From an uncultured Muribaculaceae bacterium (GTDB lineage Bacteria; Bacteroidota; Bacteroidia; Bacteroidales; Muribaculaceae), in contig CAKUQQ010000003.1 in assembly GCA_934675575.1 (NCBI GenBank), forward strand, positions 124,001 through 188,000: 64,000 bases of DNA, written 5' to 3'. The position numbers and the translations under genes are program-made. The notes beneath the pieces were generated by a model. The model did no database searches. It was not told where the DNA came from and worked only from the letters and a program-made list of their open reading frames with translations. Of the stretch, positions 44,594 to 53,504 are shown piece after piece. Within the stretch, counting starts at the first letter, position 1. Each line of letters opens with the position of its first letter.

Positions 44594-45059
44594 AATTGTC
44601 CTGTTTTTTGTTTTTGTGCTTAAAGTGCCACTTGCAGTCGTTATATAGCACCCATAACCCGGAACCTCCGAAGAAAATAATGCCTGCAAAATCTATTGCG
44701 CGGTTGAAACATGGATATGGAAAATGCCGAGATGTGGCATCTGGGTGGAATATTAACACATAAGTTGAAAAAAGCGTTAAAACCAAGCATGCTGTGTAAA
44801 ACTTAACTCTTATAGGGGCTGACTTTCTGAAAAAGCAGAAAACGAGTCCTATGATTCCGAAAATTAATGATGCAACAGAAATTTCAATGGTTTTAGCGGA
44901 AAACTCGTTATGCCGCCACAGCGTTATGCTCACCAGCAATATGCTGATGGCAATGCAAATGAAACTGATGGCATAACCTCCCAATATCGTTTTTCTGTTG
45001 TCATATTGCTTTTTGAAAGCTTGCTCGGTTCGTTTCCAGAATTTATCCATGTCTTTCAT
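44586..45059 (-). CDS. Unknown four-helix membrane protein
   Basis: The 157-residue product has four hydrophobic segments at about 25-47, 58-76, 85-104 and 122-139 (for example ILGGYAISFICIAISILLVS) with charged ends at both termini. No family is recognised. It overlaps the downstream unknown gene by 8 bases, so the two products probably work together, one in the membrane and one in the cytoplasm. It lies near tRNA-Asp in an AT-rich patch. Confidence 0.7.
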   Translation of the reverse strand: MKDMDKFWKRTEQAFKKQYDNRKTILGGYAISFICIAISILLVSITLWRHNEFSAKTIEISVASLIFGIIGLVFCFFRKSAPIRVKFYTACLVLTLFSTYVLIFHPDATSRHFPYPCFNRAIDFAGIIFFGGSGLWVLYNDCKWHFKHKNKKQDNYD

Positions 45060-45239
45060 AACATGCCGTTTCTAAAGAAATTAACAAGTTTCGGTTTCGT
45101 GTATATACATAACCGGAGGGGTGGGGGTGGTGCGGCATTATGGTGGGAATAACGTCGCATGTTTTGCGACAAAAATAGCGAGTTTTTGTCGCAAATACAA
45201 GTTGAGAGGGTGAGAGTGTGTGATTTTGTGTAAAAAATA

Positions 45240-45264
45240 AGGCTTGGTCGTGATGACCAAGCCT
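45240..45264 (-). terminator. Terminator after tRNA-Asp
   Basis: AGGCTTGGTC (45240-45249) and its perfect complement (45255-45264) enclose a five-base loop. On the minus strand the stem is followed by TATTTTTTA. Confidence 0.8.
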
Positions 45265-45276
45265 CTTGATTAGGTG

Positions 45277-45350
45277 CGGTGCGTACCGGACTCGAACCGG
45301 TGACCTCCTGCGTGACAGGCAGGCATTCTAACCAGCTGAACTAACGCACC
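45277..45350 (-). tRNA. tRNA-Asp (GTC)
   Basis: The minus strand folds as a cloverleaf: acceptor arms GGTGCGT (45350-45344) and ACGCACC (45284-45278), D arm starting GTTCAGCTGG, anticodon stem CCTGC/GCAGG around the loop CTGTCAC with anticodon GTC, and T arm containing GGTTCGAGTCC. The discriminator base is G, as expected for Asp. CCA is not encoded. Confidence 0.96.
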
Positions 45351-45367
45351 ATTGCTGATTTGCTCTG

Positions 45368-45400
45368 CAAAGATAAGGCAAATTATTGTTATATCAGCAA
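45368..45400 (-). promoter_or_regulatory. Promoter of tRNA-Asp
   Basis: On the minus strand TTG (45400-45398), 22 bases and TATCTTTG (45375-45368) precede the tRNA. The spacer is slightly long, and the -7 element lies 18 bases before the mature 5' end. Confidence 0.45.
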
Positions 45401-45410
45401 AAAATGCCGA

Positions 45411-46727
45411 TTATTTTTCATTTTCGTTGCCTAAATTTTCGTCTTTGCTCTTTTCGTTGACTGTGAGTTGCAGCAACTCGATGCGTGCTGCGCTCTTTTT
45501 GAGGATTTTAAACGAGAAATTGTCGATGCGGAATTGCTCGCCCTCATTTGGTATGGTTTCGAGGCGGTCGAGTATAAAGCCGGCTATTGTTTGGTAGCCG
45601 TCGTCTTCGGGAATGTCGAGGTGAAAGTTGTCGTTGATTTCCTCGATTTCCATGCGCCCGGAGAACTCGTAGGTGTTTTTGCTTATTTGGCGTTGCACAA
45701 GCTTATTGTGGTCGTGCTCGTCTTCAATATCGCCGAATATTTCTTCAACGAGGTCTTCAAGTGTCACCATGCCAGATGTGCCGCCAAACTCGTCGATGAC
45801 GATGGCCATGCTTTTCTTCTCTTTGAGCAGTTTTTGCATCATTTTTTTAGCCAGCATGGTTTCGGGGGCAAACAAAACTGGCTTTATGCGGCTTTTCCAG
45901 TCGATGTCGGTGACGAACAGCTCGCTTACCTGGATAAAGCCCTGCACGTTGTCGATATTGCTGTCATAGACCACAATTTTAGACAAGCCCGACTTGGTGA
46001 ACAGCTCGCTCAGCTCGTCGCGCGACACCTCATTGATGTCAACGGCGGTGATTTCGTTGCGTGGCACCATGCAGTCGCGCAGATGGGTGTCGGAAAAATC
46101 GAGGGCGTTTTCAAAAATCTTGACTTCGCGGTTCACTTCCTTGTGTTCGTCCTCGTGCTTGTCGATGTTTTCCTGCAGGTAGGAGTCGAGCTCCTCAACG
46201 GTGATTACGTTGAACTTCTGCTTGGGAACTTTGAGCCCGAACAGTTTCATGATGCACATGGATATGAACTCGGTGAACTTGGACACCGGCCACAAGATGC
46301 AATAGCAAATGGCAAGCGGAATGGAGCACAGGCGAAGCGAATAGTTGGGATTGATGCGAAACACCATCTTGGGGAGAAACTCTCCGCAGAAGAGCACGAT
46401 TAGTGTGGAGATGAGAGTCTGCGCTATGAGGACGAGAGCATCGTTGCCACCAAACAGTGTGAGCAGGCTGCCGCGAAGCAGTCCGGCCATGGCCATGCCA
46501 TAGACGACGTTGACGATGTTGTTGCCAACGAGCAGCGCCGAGATGAAGTTGTCTTTGTTGGAGAAGAAGACGTTGATGATGCTGTTGACCAGTCCGCCTT
46601 TTTTCACGTCGATGCCCACTCTGACCTTGTTTGCCGACACAAAGGCAATCTCTATGCCGGAGAAAAAGCCGGAAAGCATCAGGGAGATGAAGGTGACGAT
46701 TAAAAGTGTGGATAGTTCGTTGCTCAT
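45411..46727 (-). CDS. CNNM/CorC-type (hemolysin family) membrane protein with CBS domains
   Basis: The 438-residue product has a DUF21 membrane domain (about 1-180, FISLMLSGFFSGIEIAFVSANKVRV), a pair of CBS domains (about 205-335, HLRDCMVPRNEITAVDINE and KSMAIVIDEFGGTSGMVTLEDLVEEIFGDI) and a CorC/HlyC domain (about 350-430). Members move or regulate Mg2+ or other divalent ions and are called hemolysins only for historical reasons. The Bacteroidota GldE group has the same layout. It lies 47 bases after lptC in the same direction. Confidence 0.92.
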   Translation of the reverse strand: MSNELSTLLIVTFISLMLSGFFSGIEIAFVSANKVRVGIDVKKGGLVNSIINVFFSNKDNFISALLVGNNIVNVVYGMAMAGLLRGSLLTLFGGNDALVLIAQTLISTLIVLFCGEFLPKMVFRINPNYSLRLCSIPLAICYCILWPVSKFTEFISMCIMKLFGLKVPKQKFNVITVEELDSYLQENIDKHEDEHKEVNREVKIFENALDFSDTHLRDCMVPRNEITAVDINEVSRDELSELFTKSGLSKIVVYDSNIDNVQGFIQVSELFVTDIDWKSRIKPVLFAPETMLAKKMMQKLLKEKKSMAIVIDEFGGTSGMVTLEDLVEEIFGDIEDEHDHNKLVQRQISKNTYEFSGRMEIEEINDNFHLDIPEDDGYQTIAGFILDRLETIPNEGEQFRIDNFSFKILKKSAARIELLQLTVNEKSKDENLGNENEK

Positions 46728-46774
46728 TGTAGTATTTGCGTGTGGTTGGCAAAGATTGCCGAAATATTAAAATG

Positions 46775-47440
46775 TCATTGAGATGAAGTGGGCTTATTGG
46801 GCTGCTTGGCGTTTTGGCTGACTTGTGCAGATTGCTGGGCGGCAGACTGTTGTGTGACTGGCGCAGCTCCGCTGCCACCACGTGGGAAACGGCCTTCCTC
46901 AATGGGGAAAATAGCAGAAACGTGCTTGAGCGTGTAGGACGTGAGTTTTTCGTTTGATGAATAGCCGTAGCCTTCGATTACGCGCATGGGGTCTTCGATG
47001 TGTATGAACGAATCGGACTGGAGCGTGTGTTGGTTCTGGTCCCAGAACATCTGTTTGGTGAGGATAATCTCCTTTTTGATGTTGGTGATGCGGACATTGC
47101 CGTTCAGGCTCCATATTTTCTGCCGCTCGTTGTAGTGTGCCGAGTCGCACTGAATGGTGGCTATGACCTTGAATTTCTTGTCGAGTTCTTCGGCAAACAC
47201 GCCTTGCGGAAAGGTCCAGTGAGGCTCTTTGGCCTCTTCATACATGTTCCACAGCGGAGTGGTGATGCGATAGCGCGTGTTGCCAGAGTCGCTAATCACC
47301 GTCTGCATGTCGTGCGACACTACAGTGGGCACCACTTCGGGGTTGGCAGGGTGGTTGACAACACTTTTCACCTCGTCCTTGCAGGCGAACAATGTGCTCA
47401 CCAGCAGCATGAGAAGTGATATGTGAACAAGTCTTGTCAT
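46775..47440 (-). CDS. lptC: LPS export protein LptC
   Basis: The 221-residue product has a lipoprotein-like signal (LLMLLVSTLFAC, Cys20) and the LptC beta-jellyroll pattern (VVSHDMQTVISDSGNTRYRI, GNVRITNIKKEIILTKQMFWDQ, SFIHIEDPMRVIEGYGYSSN). It links the LptBFG transporter to the LPS bridge in the periplasm. Compared with enterobacterial LptC it has a lipidated start instead of a membrane helix, and a Ser/Gln-rich tail. It sits between a porin gene and the CNNM/CorC gene, a familiar Bacteroidales order. Confidence 0.88.
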   Translation of the reverse strand: MTRLVHISLLMLLVSTLFACKDEVKSVVNHPANPEVVPTVVSHDMQTVISDSGNTRYRITTPLWNMYEEAKEPHWTFPQGVFAEELDKKFKVIATIQCDSAHYNERQKIWSLNGNVRITNIKKEIILTKQMFWDQNQHTLQSDSFIHIEDPMRVIEGYGYSSNEKLTSYTLKHVSAIFPIEEGRFPRGGSGAAPVTQQSAAQQSAQVSQNAKQPNKPTSSQ

Positions 47441-47523
47441 GTGAGATTAGGGTGTGCTATGTGCTGTGGCAAGCCGTCACGTTGGTGCGTGTTGGGCTGT
47501 GGTGCTGCCGGCATATCCGCTTT

Positions 47524-48762
47524 TTATTGGATTTGGCGTTTCCAGAACCACATTTCGTTGAAGTTTACGCTCAGAGTGATGTTGAGGTAATTCTCCTTGA
47601 TGAGACACACTGGGGCAGAGTAGCGGTGCTTCCACTCAAGACCGAGGTTGATGATGGTCTTGCTCGACGGAGCCGGCAGACCGAAACCTATGCCTATGCC
47701 GTAGTCGCGCACATTATTGCCCGAAATGTTCTCGTAATCGTGGTTGTAGTGTCCGCCAATGCGATAGCTGATGCGCTGGAGATAGTTGGTACGGCCGTTT
47801 GGAGTGTATTGCAGACCCACGGCGGCTTTCCAGCGGTTGTCAAACGTCATGTTTGGCGACTCAAAGCCTTGCAGCGGAGTGTATTTGGCATTTTTCCAGT
47901 TTTGATAGAGGAAGTCGGCTTCAACAAGCAGTTGGTCGTTGTGCATGAAACTAATGCCGGCGCCTATGGTTTGTGGCGACTGGTAGCGGCCTTTGAGTGT
48001 TCCATAGCCCACGGTGTCGAGCTTGCTGTCTTGGCTCTCGTCGTGATAAGTGCCCCATGTGTGGCCGTGGAACGACTTCTTGGGGGTGTAGGCTGCACCA
48101 AGCACTATGCGGTTGTCGCGATTGAGCTTGATGCCATATTGTGCGCCCACATGCACATTCCAGTCACGCACCTCAAGCACGCGCTGAAACATGGTGGTGG
48201 AGGTGGCGTTGACATAGGTGGTGTTGGTGGTAGTGCCGAACATATAGGAGAAGTTGGCTCCGAAAGAGAAGTTCTTGAACGGCTCATATCCCCAGCCAAG
48301 ATACAGCTCATTGATGCCTCCGTAGCCGGTGCGCGACTCGGTGCCGTTGGTCAGGTCGGTGCCAAAAGAATAGCCAACCGACGAGAATGGCACAACGCCA
48401 AACGACATGCCCATGCCCTTGCTCACACGAAACAGGGCTGTTATGTAGTCGAGGCCACCGCCGAAATTGCTGCCCGACTTGTCGCCTTCCTTGTTCCACA
48501 GGCAAGTGAAGTCAACGCCTACGTCCCACAAGAAAGTGAGTGAGTCAACAGAGGCATAAGAAGCGGGGTTCATCACATTGATTTGACGGCCGCTTTGCAT
48601 GGCATAGCCCACACCGCCCATGGCGCGCTGCGCTCCAGAGGCGTTGTCGGACATCAAGCCGTAGCCTATGCGTGAGTAGGCACTGTTTGACAACTGGGCG
48701 TTGGCTGTCAGTGAGCCGGCAGCCACGGTGAAGAGGATAATGAGAGTTTTTAGTATCTTCAT
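47524..48762 (-). CDS. FadL/OMPP1-like outer-membrane protein
   Basis: The 412-residue product has a signal peptide (MKILKTLIILFTVAAGSLTANA), a conserved N-terminal block (SNSAYSRIGYGLM, AQRAMGGVGYAM, INVMNPASYASVDSLTF) and beta-barrel strands ending in LNITLSVNFNEMWFWKRQIQ. The MNPAS-type motif near the N-terminus is typical of OMPP1/FadL-like proteins that take up hydrophobic molecules. It is followed by lptC after 83 bases on the same strand. The ligand is unknown. Confidence 0.85.
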   Translation of the reverse strand: MKILKTLIILFTVAAGSLTANAQLSNSAYSRIGYGLMSDNASGAQRAMGGVGYAMQSGRQINVMNPASYASVDSLTFLWDVGVDFTCLWNKEGDKSGSNFGGGLDYITALFRVSKGMGMSFGVVPFSSVGYSFGTDLTNGTESRTGYGGINELYLGWGYEPFKNFSFGANFSYMFGTTTNTTYVNATSTTMFQRVLEVRDWNVHVGAQYGIKLNRDNRIVLGAAYTPKKSFHGHTWGTYHDESQDSKLDTVGYGTLKGRYQSPQTIGAGISFMHNDQLLVEADFLYQNWKNAKYTPLQGFESPNMTFDNRWKAAVGLQYTPNGRTNYLQRISYRIGGHYNHDYENISGNNVRDYGIGIGFGLPAPSSKTIINLGLEWKHRYSAPVCLIKENYLNITLSVNFNEMWFWKRQIQ

Positions 48763-48917
48763 TGTAGAAAATTGTTCGTTTTGACGTGCCGCAAACCGTC
48801 GTTTCGGCGGCTTGCATCGGCATCTTGATGCAAAATTACTAAATACTAATTAATTAATGGCGATTTGCACAAATTTTAGCATTTGCACGCTGGCAAGAGG
48901 CAAAGCGTGATGCGTGG

Positions 48918-49292
48918 CTATTTGTCGGCTTCTTTCTTGAGCGCATGCTCCACGGCCACGGTGGCGTAGATTTGCAGCACGGCACCTGCCATGAGAAACG
49001 CAATCCAGTCGGTGTTGCCGGCTTGCGGATAGAACAGGAGTGCCGCCGAGGCACAATAGAGTGCCGCCGACACCTTTGCTATGCGATATAGACGCTTGAC
49101 ACGCAGGTTGCTTCCATTGTAGCTTTCTACCATGCGTGCCGCAAGAGTGAGCACTGCACCAAAGGCGTAGATGTAGCGCATGGCCACCCAGTGAATGCCG
49201 GCTATGGGCAGCACAGCCATGATTAACATTATTAATAGACCCACAGCCAGCATGAGGCTTTGTATCGTCTTTTTGTTTTCTTCTGAAACCAT
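48918..49292 (-). CDS. Small four-helix membrane protein
   Basis: The 124-residue product has four hydrophobic helices (about 11-31, 34-54, 68-88, 94-114; for example LMLAVGLLIMLIMAVLPIAG) and short charged termini. It has no motif I can name. It follows the DivIC/FtsB-type gene by 58 bases on the same strand. This position is often occupied by a small unknown membrane protein in Bacteroidales; a role near the divisome is possible but unproven. Confidence 0.72.
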   Translation of the reverse strand: MVSEENKKTIQSLMLAVGLLIMLIMAVLPIAGIHWVAMRYIYAFGAVLTLAARMVESYNGSNLRVKRLYRIAKVSAALYCASAALLFYPQAGNTDWIAFLMAGAVLQIYATVAVEHALKKEADK

Positions 49293-49350
49293 ATTGTTTA
49301 GCGTTGTCGTTTTTCTTTTTTATTACCTTATTTCTTGATTTTGTGTGGAG

Positions 49351-49674
49351 TTATGGAATGTCGGTCACATAAACCTCCTCGTAGTCTTTCTTCATGCCAT
49401 ATTTCTCTCGCGCTATTTTTTCGAGGGTGGAGCGGTCGGTGTTGAGCTCTTTGATTTTTTTCTCATACATGGCTGCCGAGTCTTCATTAGCCTTGGTCTC
49501 GGCTTTGAGTATGTTGATTTGCCGGTTATACTCGCTGATTTTTATGTAGTTGTTGCCGCCGTTGAAAAACACCAGTCCGACAACAAACACCACAAAAATG
49601 ACGAGCGGTGCGTTAAGCCACTTCGGCACCCACTTGGGGCGGCGCAATTTTTTGTGATTGGCAGCTTTACTCAT
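49351..49674 (-). CDS. DivIC/FtsB-family cell-division protein
   Basis: The 107-residue protein has a basic cytoplasmic start, one membrane helix (about 25-43, APLVIFVVFVVGLVFF) and then a periplasmic coiled coil (about 55-90). It ends with the family block STLEKIAREKYGMKKDYEEVYV. Such proteins join FtsL and FtsQ-like partners in activating septal wall synthesis. The length is normal for the family. It lies downstream of the DUF4855 gene and upstream of a small membrane protein. Confidence 0.9.
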   Translation of the reverse strand: MSKAANHKKLRRPKWVPKWLNAPLVIFVVFVVGLVFFNGGNNYIKISEYNRQINILKAETKANEDSAAMYEKKIKELNTDRSTLEKIAREKYGMKKDYEEVYVTDIP

Positions 49675-49782
49675 AGCGTGATTGCGAAATTCTGTTTTGT
49701 TGTCTATAATATACGTTTAGGGTGTAAAGGTAGTTATAAAAACGTTAAAAAGAGCCTTTGGCAGTGGTAAATAAGTATAAAA

Positions 49783-50847
49783 TTACCATTTGATGCGCCG
49801 GCGGCTGGCGATGATGCCGGCAAGGCGGTCGAAGAGGACGTGGTCGGCGGTGTCGGTGCTGCGATTTATGCGGACCAGCACGTCGGTGCCGAGATAGTAG
49901 GCCACAGCCGACTTGTTGAACACGCCATTGGTGGTGAAATCGTCGATGTAATCGGCCATTTTGGGCGCAAAAGAGTCAGCGCGGCTGTGAAGCACACGCT
50001 CGTCAACCTCAAACTCCATGCCCATGTGCAGACTTGCTGCACGGCGGCAAGCCTCGCTGAGCCTTGCGCGTGGCACTTGCTTGTTGAAGAAATAATTTGG
50101 CTGAAGATAGGCGAAATCGAACCCGTAGGATTTCCAGTTTTCTAGCCCACGGCTTGAGAAATAAGGAATCCAATAAAACCGCATGCCCTTGGAGTGAATG
50201 TAGGAGCTGATGACCTTGGTGATGGCCGCCGATGCCTGTATGTTCTCGTCAATCCAGTAGAACCCCTCAAGGCGCAAGTTGCCGAGCTTGGCTTGGGTGA
50301 ATCGCTGCAAGACTTGGTCAACATACCATTTCATCGCAGAAATTTGGTCTTTTTGCTTGTTGAAGTTCATCTTCTTGCCGCTGATTTTGCCCCAGTTGGT
50401 TTTGCCTGGAAACGGCACAGGCAGAGCCATAATTACGGCGTGGGTGAAAGGTGGGTTGCCAAGCACTTTTTTCTGCTTGCTTATGCACGAGTTGAGCGCG
50501 CACACGGCTTTGCCCTGCTCAAAATTGCGGTTGAGCAGCCATTGCCATTTCTTCTTGTCGGCACCGTTCTTGCCCCAGTTGGTGGCAAAGAGATTGCCCA
50601 TTCCATCGTTGAATTCCAGAAACAAGAAGCCGTTGAACAGCCAGTCGCGCTTGCCGTTGGCAAACGTGTGCACCACATAATGCTCAATCTCTTGCTCCGT
50701 CCACTCGATGTGCTTCGGGCTGCCCTTGTAGCACAGGGCTATATCGCTCACGGCATTGGTGGCAAAAGTGGCTGGCGCTGCTTGCTGCGCACTTGCGGCA
50801 AAGATTGCGAGGCATAACGACAGAATGACAAATATGGGTGATTTCAT
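49783..50847 (-). CDS. DUF4855 family secreted protein
   Basis: The 354-residue product has a signal peptide (MKSPIFVILSLCLAIFAASAQ) and the DUF4855 pattern: DIALCYKG...WTEQEIEHYV, FLFLEFNDGMG, EGFYWIDENI, FYWIPYFSSRGLENWKSYGFD and DYIDDF. The fold is probably a TIM barrel like those of glycoside hydrolases, with conserved acidic residues in FYWIDE and MGMEFEVDE, but activity has not been assigned. It lies 13 bases downstream of trmD on the same strand. Confidence 0.85.
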   Translation of the reverse strand: MKSPIFVILSLCLAIFAASAQQAAPATFATNAVSDIALCYKGSPKHIEWTEQEIEHYVVHTFANGKRDWLFNGFLFLEFNDGMGNLFATNWGKNGADKKKWQWLLNRNFEQGKAVCALNSCISKQKKVLGNPPFTHAVIMALPVPFPGKTNWGKISGKKMNFNKQKDQISAMKWYVDQVLQRFTQAKLGNLRLEGFYWIDENIQASAAITKVISSYIHSKGMRFYWIPYFSSRGLENWKSYGFDFAYLQPNYFFNKQVPRARLSEACRRAASLHMGMEFEVDERVLHSRADSFAPKMADYIDDFTTNGVFNKSAVAYYLGTDVLVRINRSTDTADHVLFDRLAGIIASRRRIKW

Positions 50848-50860
50848 CGGTGAAACCGCA

Positions 50861-51535
50861 TTATTTCAGCAATTCGGGGCGCAGTTTCTTGGTGCGCTCA
50901 AGTGATTGCTGATATTTCCACTCTTCGATTTTGGCTTGGTTGCCCGACAGCAGCACATCGGGCACTTTCCAGCCGTTGAACTCGGCAGGGCGGGTGTAGA
51001 TGGGAGCTTCGAGCAGGTTGTCTTGAAACGAGTCATTGAGCGCCGACTGCTCGTCGCCTATGGCACCCGGAATGAGCCTGACCACGGCGTCGGCTATCAC
51101 GGCCGCCGGCAGTTCGCCGCCGGTGAGCACATAGTTGCCAATGGAGATTTCCTTGGTGATGAGGTGCTCGCGTATGCGGTAGTCAATGCCCTTGTAGTGG
51201 CCGCACAAAATCATGAGATTGTTGGCCAGCGAGAGGCTGTTGGCCATAGGTTGGTCGAGAATGTCGCCGTCGGGCGAGGTGAAAATCACCTCGTCGTATT
51301 TTCGCTCCGACTCCAGCTGCTCCATGCAGCGGAACACGGGCTCTATCTGCATCACCATGCCGGCCTCGCCGCTGAATGGGTAGTCATCTACCTTGCGGTG
51401 CTTGCGCAGCGACCAGTCGCGCAGGTTGTGGACGTGAATCTCTACAAGACCCTTGTCTTGCGCACGCTGCAGAATGGAGCAGTGTAGGGGCGACTCAAGG
51501 GCGTCGGGCATAACGGAAAGAATGTCTATTCTCAT
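50861..51535 (-). CDS. trmD: tRNA (guanine-37-N1)-methyltransferase
   Basis: The 224-residue product is a SPOUT-class methyltransferase with TrmD hallmarks: [45 protein letters not shown] and the deep-knot motif [27 protein letters not shown]. It methylates G37 in tRNAs using S-adenosylmethionine to prevent frameshifting. It precedes the DUF4855 gene. A TAACTTTG element on the minus strand at 51578-51571 may be its -7 site. Confidence 0.96.
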   Translation of the reverse strand: MRIDILSVMPDALESPLHCSILQRAQDKGLVEIHVHNLRDWSLRKHRKVDDYPFSGEAGMVMQIEPVFRCMEQLESERKYDEVIFTSPDGDILDQPMANSLSLANNLMILCGHYKGIDYRIREHLITKEISIGNYVLTGGELPAAVIADAVVRLIPGAIGDEQSALNDSFQDNLLEAPIYTRPAEFNGWKVPDVLLSGNQAKIEEWKYQQSLERTKKLRPELLK

Positions 51536-51630
51536 GTCGTCTTGAAGTGAGTTTTTTCGCTTTTATAGTGCAAAGTTATGAACACTTTTTAATTTCAAAG
51601 GTATTAAATGGAGATTATGGATATTTTTAT

Positions 51631-51638
51631 TATCTTTG
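51631..51638 (+). promoter_or_regulatory. -7 element for the GH127-like gene
   Basis: TATCTTTG lies 48 bases upstream of the GH127-like start. No TTG was seen at a suitable distance upstream. Confidence 0.4.
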
Positions 51639-51686
51639 TCAAGCAACATGAAGCTTAGCTTTAATATAACCACTTTGTAAGTAGAA

Positions 51687-53465
51687 ATGAAATCATTGAC
51701 TCACTTGAACAACAAACAATCCAAGCGAACAACAAACAGGATAGTCCGATTGTTTTCAGCCGGTGTTTTTTGTGTGTTTGCCCTTGCAGTGGCTGCACAG
51801 CCGCAGATGCCGCAACCAGTGCCTATGGCCGATGTCAACACCGGCGGAGAGCTGTCGCAGCGCATATCGCAAAACTTCAAGCGGCTTGAGGAAACCAAAT
51901 ATCAGCCCGCCCACGTGTTTCTCACCGACGAGCAGTCTAACGGCTGGCCGGGCGACACCGAGGGGCGCACGATACTGGGCTTGACGCTCGACGCGCAGAC
52001 GTCGCACCGTGAACCGGTGTATCTCGACAGCATAATCAGCCTGATTCCGTCGCACCTCAATGAGCTTGGCTACATGGGCTCAGTGTATGACGACGGCATC
52101 ATAAACGAGCAGCAGATTTCGGGCAACGGCTGGATGCTGCGCGGATTGTGCGAGTATTACCAATGGAAAAAAGACCCCAAGGTGCTTGAAATCATCAAGT
52201 CCACCGTGCACAACCTGTTTTTGCGTGGCAAGGGGCACTATGCACAATATCCCATTGACCCTGCAGAGCGCCGAGCCAATGTGGGAGCGGAGTCGGGCTC
52301 GATACAAAACACAGTGAACGGCTGGATGCTATCGAGCGACGTGGGCTGCGTGTTTATAGGCATGGAAGGACTGATACACGCCTACACGCTGCTCAAAGAG
52401 CCTGAAATAGCCGAGGTGATAGAAGAAATGATAGGCCGGTTCTTGCAAATGAACCTTGTGGAGATGAAGGCGCAGACCCACGCTTCGCTCACAGCGTGCC
52501 GCGGATTGATACGCTACGCCCTTGCCACCGGCAACGCCAAATACATAGAAGACGCGCGCAAACGCTTTGAACTGTATATAGGCGACGGAATGACCGAAAA
52601 TTTTGAGAACTATAACTGGTTTGACCGCTTTGACACATGGACAGAGCCGTGCGCCGTGGTTGACAGCTACATGGTGGCTTCGCAGCTGTGGCAGTGCACC
52701 GGCAATCCGCGCTATCGCGACGTGGCCGAGCGCATATACTACAATGGCCTGTGCAGCGACCAGCGGTGGAATGGCGGATTTGGCACTAACAACTGCCCCG
52801 GAGCAGGGTCGGGCACACCATATTTGGCCGTGTCGGCCGACGAGGCTCACTGGTGCTGCACCATGCGTGGCGGCGAGGGATTGTCGCGCGTGGCAGAATA
52901 TGCCTACTACACTGGCAGCAACAACACGCTGTGGATTAACCACTACGGCACTTCATCGGCAAAGGTGGCTCTCGGCGACGGCGAGTTGACCTTGATTCAG
53001 ACCACCGACTATCCGTTTGGCAACCGCGTGTCGGTCAAGGTGCTCAACAGCACTTGTGGCAAGGTGACGCTCAAGTTTGCCATGCCGGCGTGGGTGTATG
53101 ACTTCAAACTCGTGGTTAATGACGAGGAGGCTCCGGTGACGCTGAAAGACGGCTTTGCCGCCGTGACGCGCGACTTCAAGCGCGGCGACGACTTGCAGGT
53201 GACGTTTAAGATGCGCTCTGGCATAGAGCCCACAATCAACGCCAAGAACACCGGTAAGTGGGAGAAGAAAGCATTCTTCGGTCCTCTCGTGCTGGGTCAT
53301 GATGGCGACGAGATAGCTCTGCCAGACAATGCGGAGCTGCGTCAAACGGGGCGAATGGAGTGGCAGGTGGGCAGCACCAGCATAATGCTCTCGCCGGTGT
53401 ATCACCTCATGGACCGCGCCGTGACCAAGGAAAACGGCTACCGCAAGCAAATCTTGTTTGAGTGA
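51687..53465 (+). CDS. GH127-like secreted glycoside hydrolase
   Basis: The 592-residue product has a signal peptide after a basic start (LFSAGVFCVFALAVAAQ). It has an (alpha/alpha)6 barrel pattern (NGWMLRGLCEYYQWKKDPKVLEI, GLIRYALATGNAKY) and a C-terminal beta domain. The Cys/Glu metal site of GH127/GH146 beta-L-arabinofuranosidases is visible: Glu320 and Cys322 in WTEPCAV, and Cys390-Cys391 in HWCCTMRGGEG. In those enzymes three Cys and one Glu bind zinc and one Cys is the nucleophile. It would cleave arabinofuranosyl or related sugars in the periplasm. It opens the polysaccharide locus. Exact linkage is not deducible. Confidence 0.85.
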   Translation: MKSLTHLNNKQSKRTTNRIVRLFSAGVFCVFALAVAAQPQMPQPVPMADVNTGGELSQRISQNFKRLEETKYQPAHVFLTDEQSNGWPGDTEGRTILGLTLDAQTSHREPVYLDSIISLIPSHLNELGYMGSVYDDGIINEQQISGNGWMLRGLCEYYQWKKDPKVLEIIKSTVHNLFLRGKGHYAQYPIDPAERRANVGAESGSIQNTVNGWMLSSDVGCVFIGMEGLIHAYTLLKEPEIAEVIEEMIGRFLQMNLVEMKAQTHASLTACRGLIRYALATGNAKYIEDARKRFELYIGDGMTENFENYNWFDRFDTWTEPCAVVDSYMVASQLWQCTGNPRYRDVAERIYYNGLCSDQRWNGGFGTNNCPGAGSGTPYLAVSADEAHWCCTMRGGEGLSRVAEYAYYTGSNNTLWINHYGTSSAKVALGDGELTLIQTTDYPFGNRVSVKVLNSTCGKVTLKFAMPAWVYDFKLVVNDEEAPVTLKDGFAAVTRDFKRGDDLQVTFKMRSGIEPTINAKNTGKWEKKAFFGPLVLGHDGDEIALPDNAELRQTGRMEWQVGSTSIMLSPVYHLMDRAVTKENGYRKQILFE

Positions 53466-53504
53466 CCGCGCTTGCACTGGCAATCATAGAAATTAATAAC
53501 GATA

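Noticed and set aside
42169..45350. Integrated mobile element at tRNA-Asp
   Set aside because: No integrase, transposase or duplicated tRNA end was found; only the composition suggests transfer.
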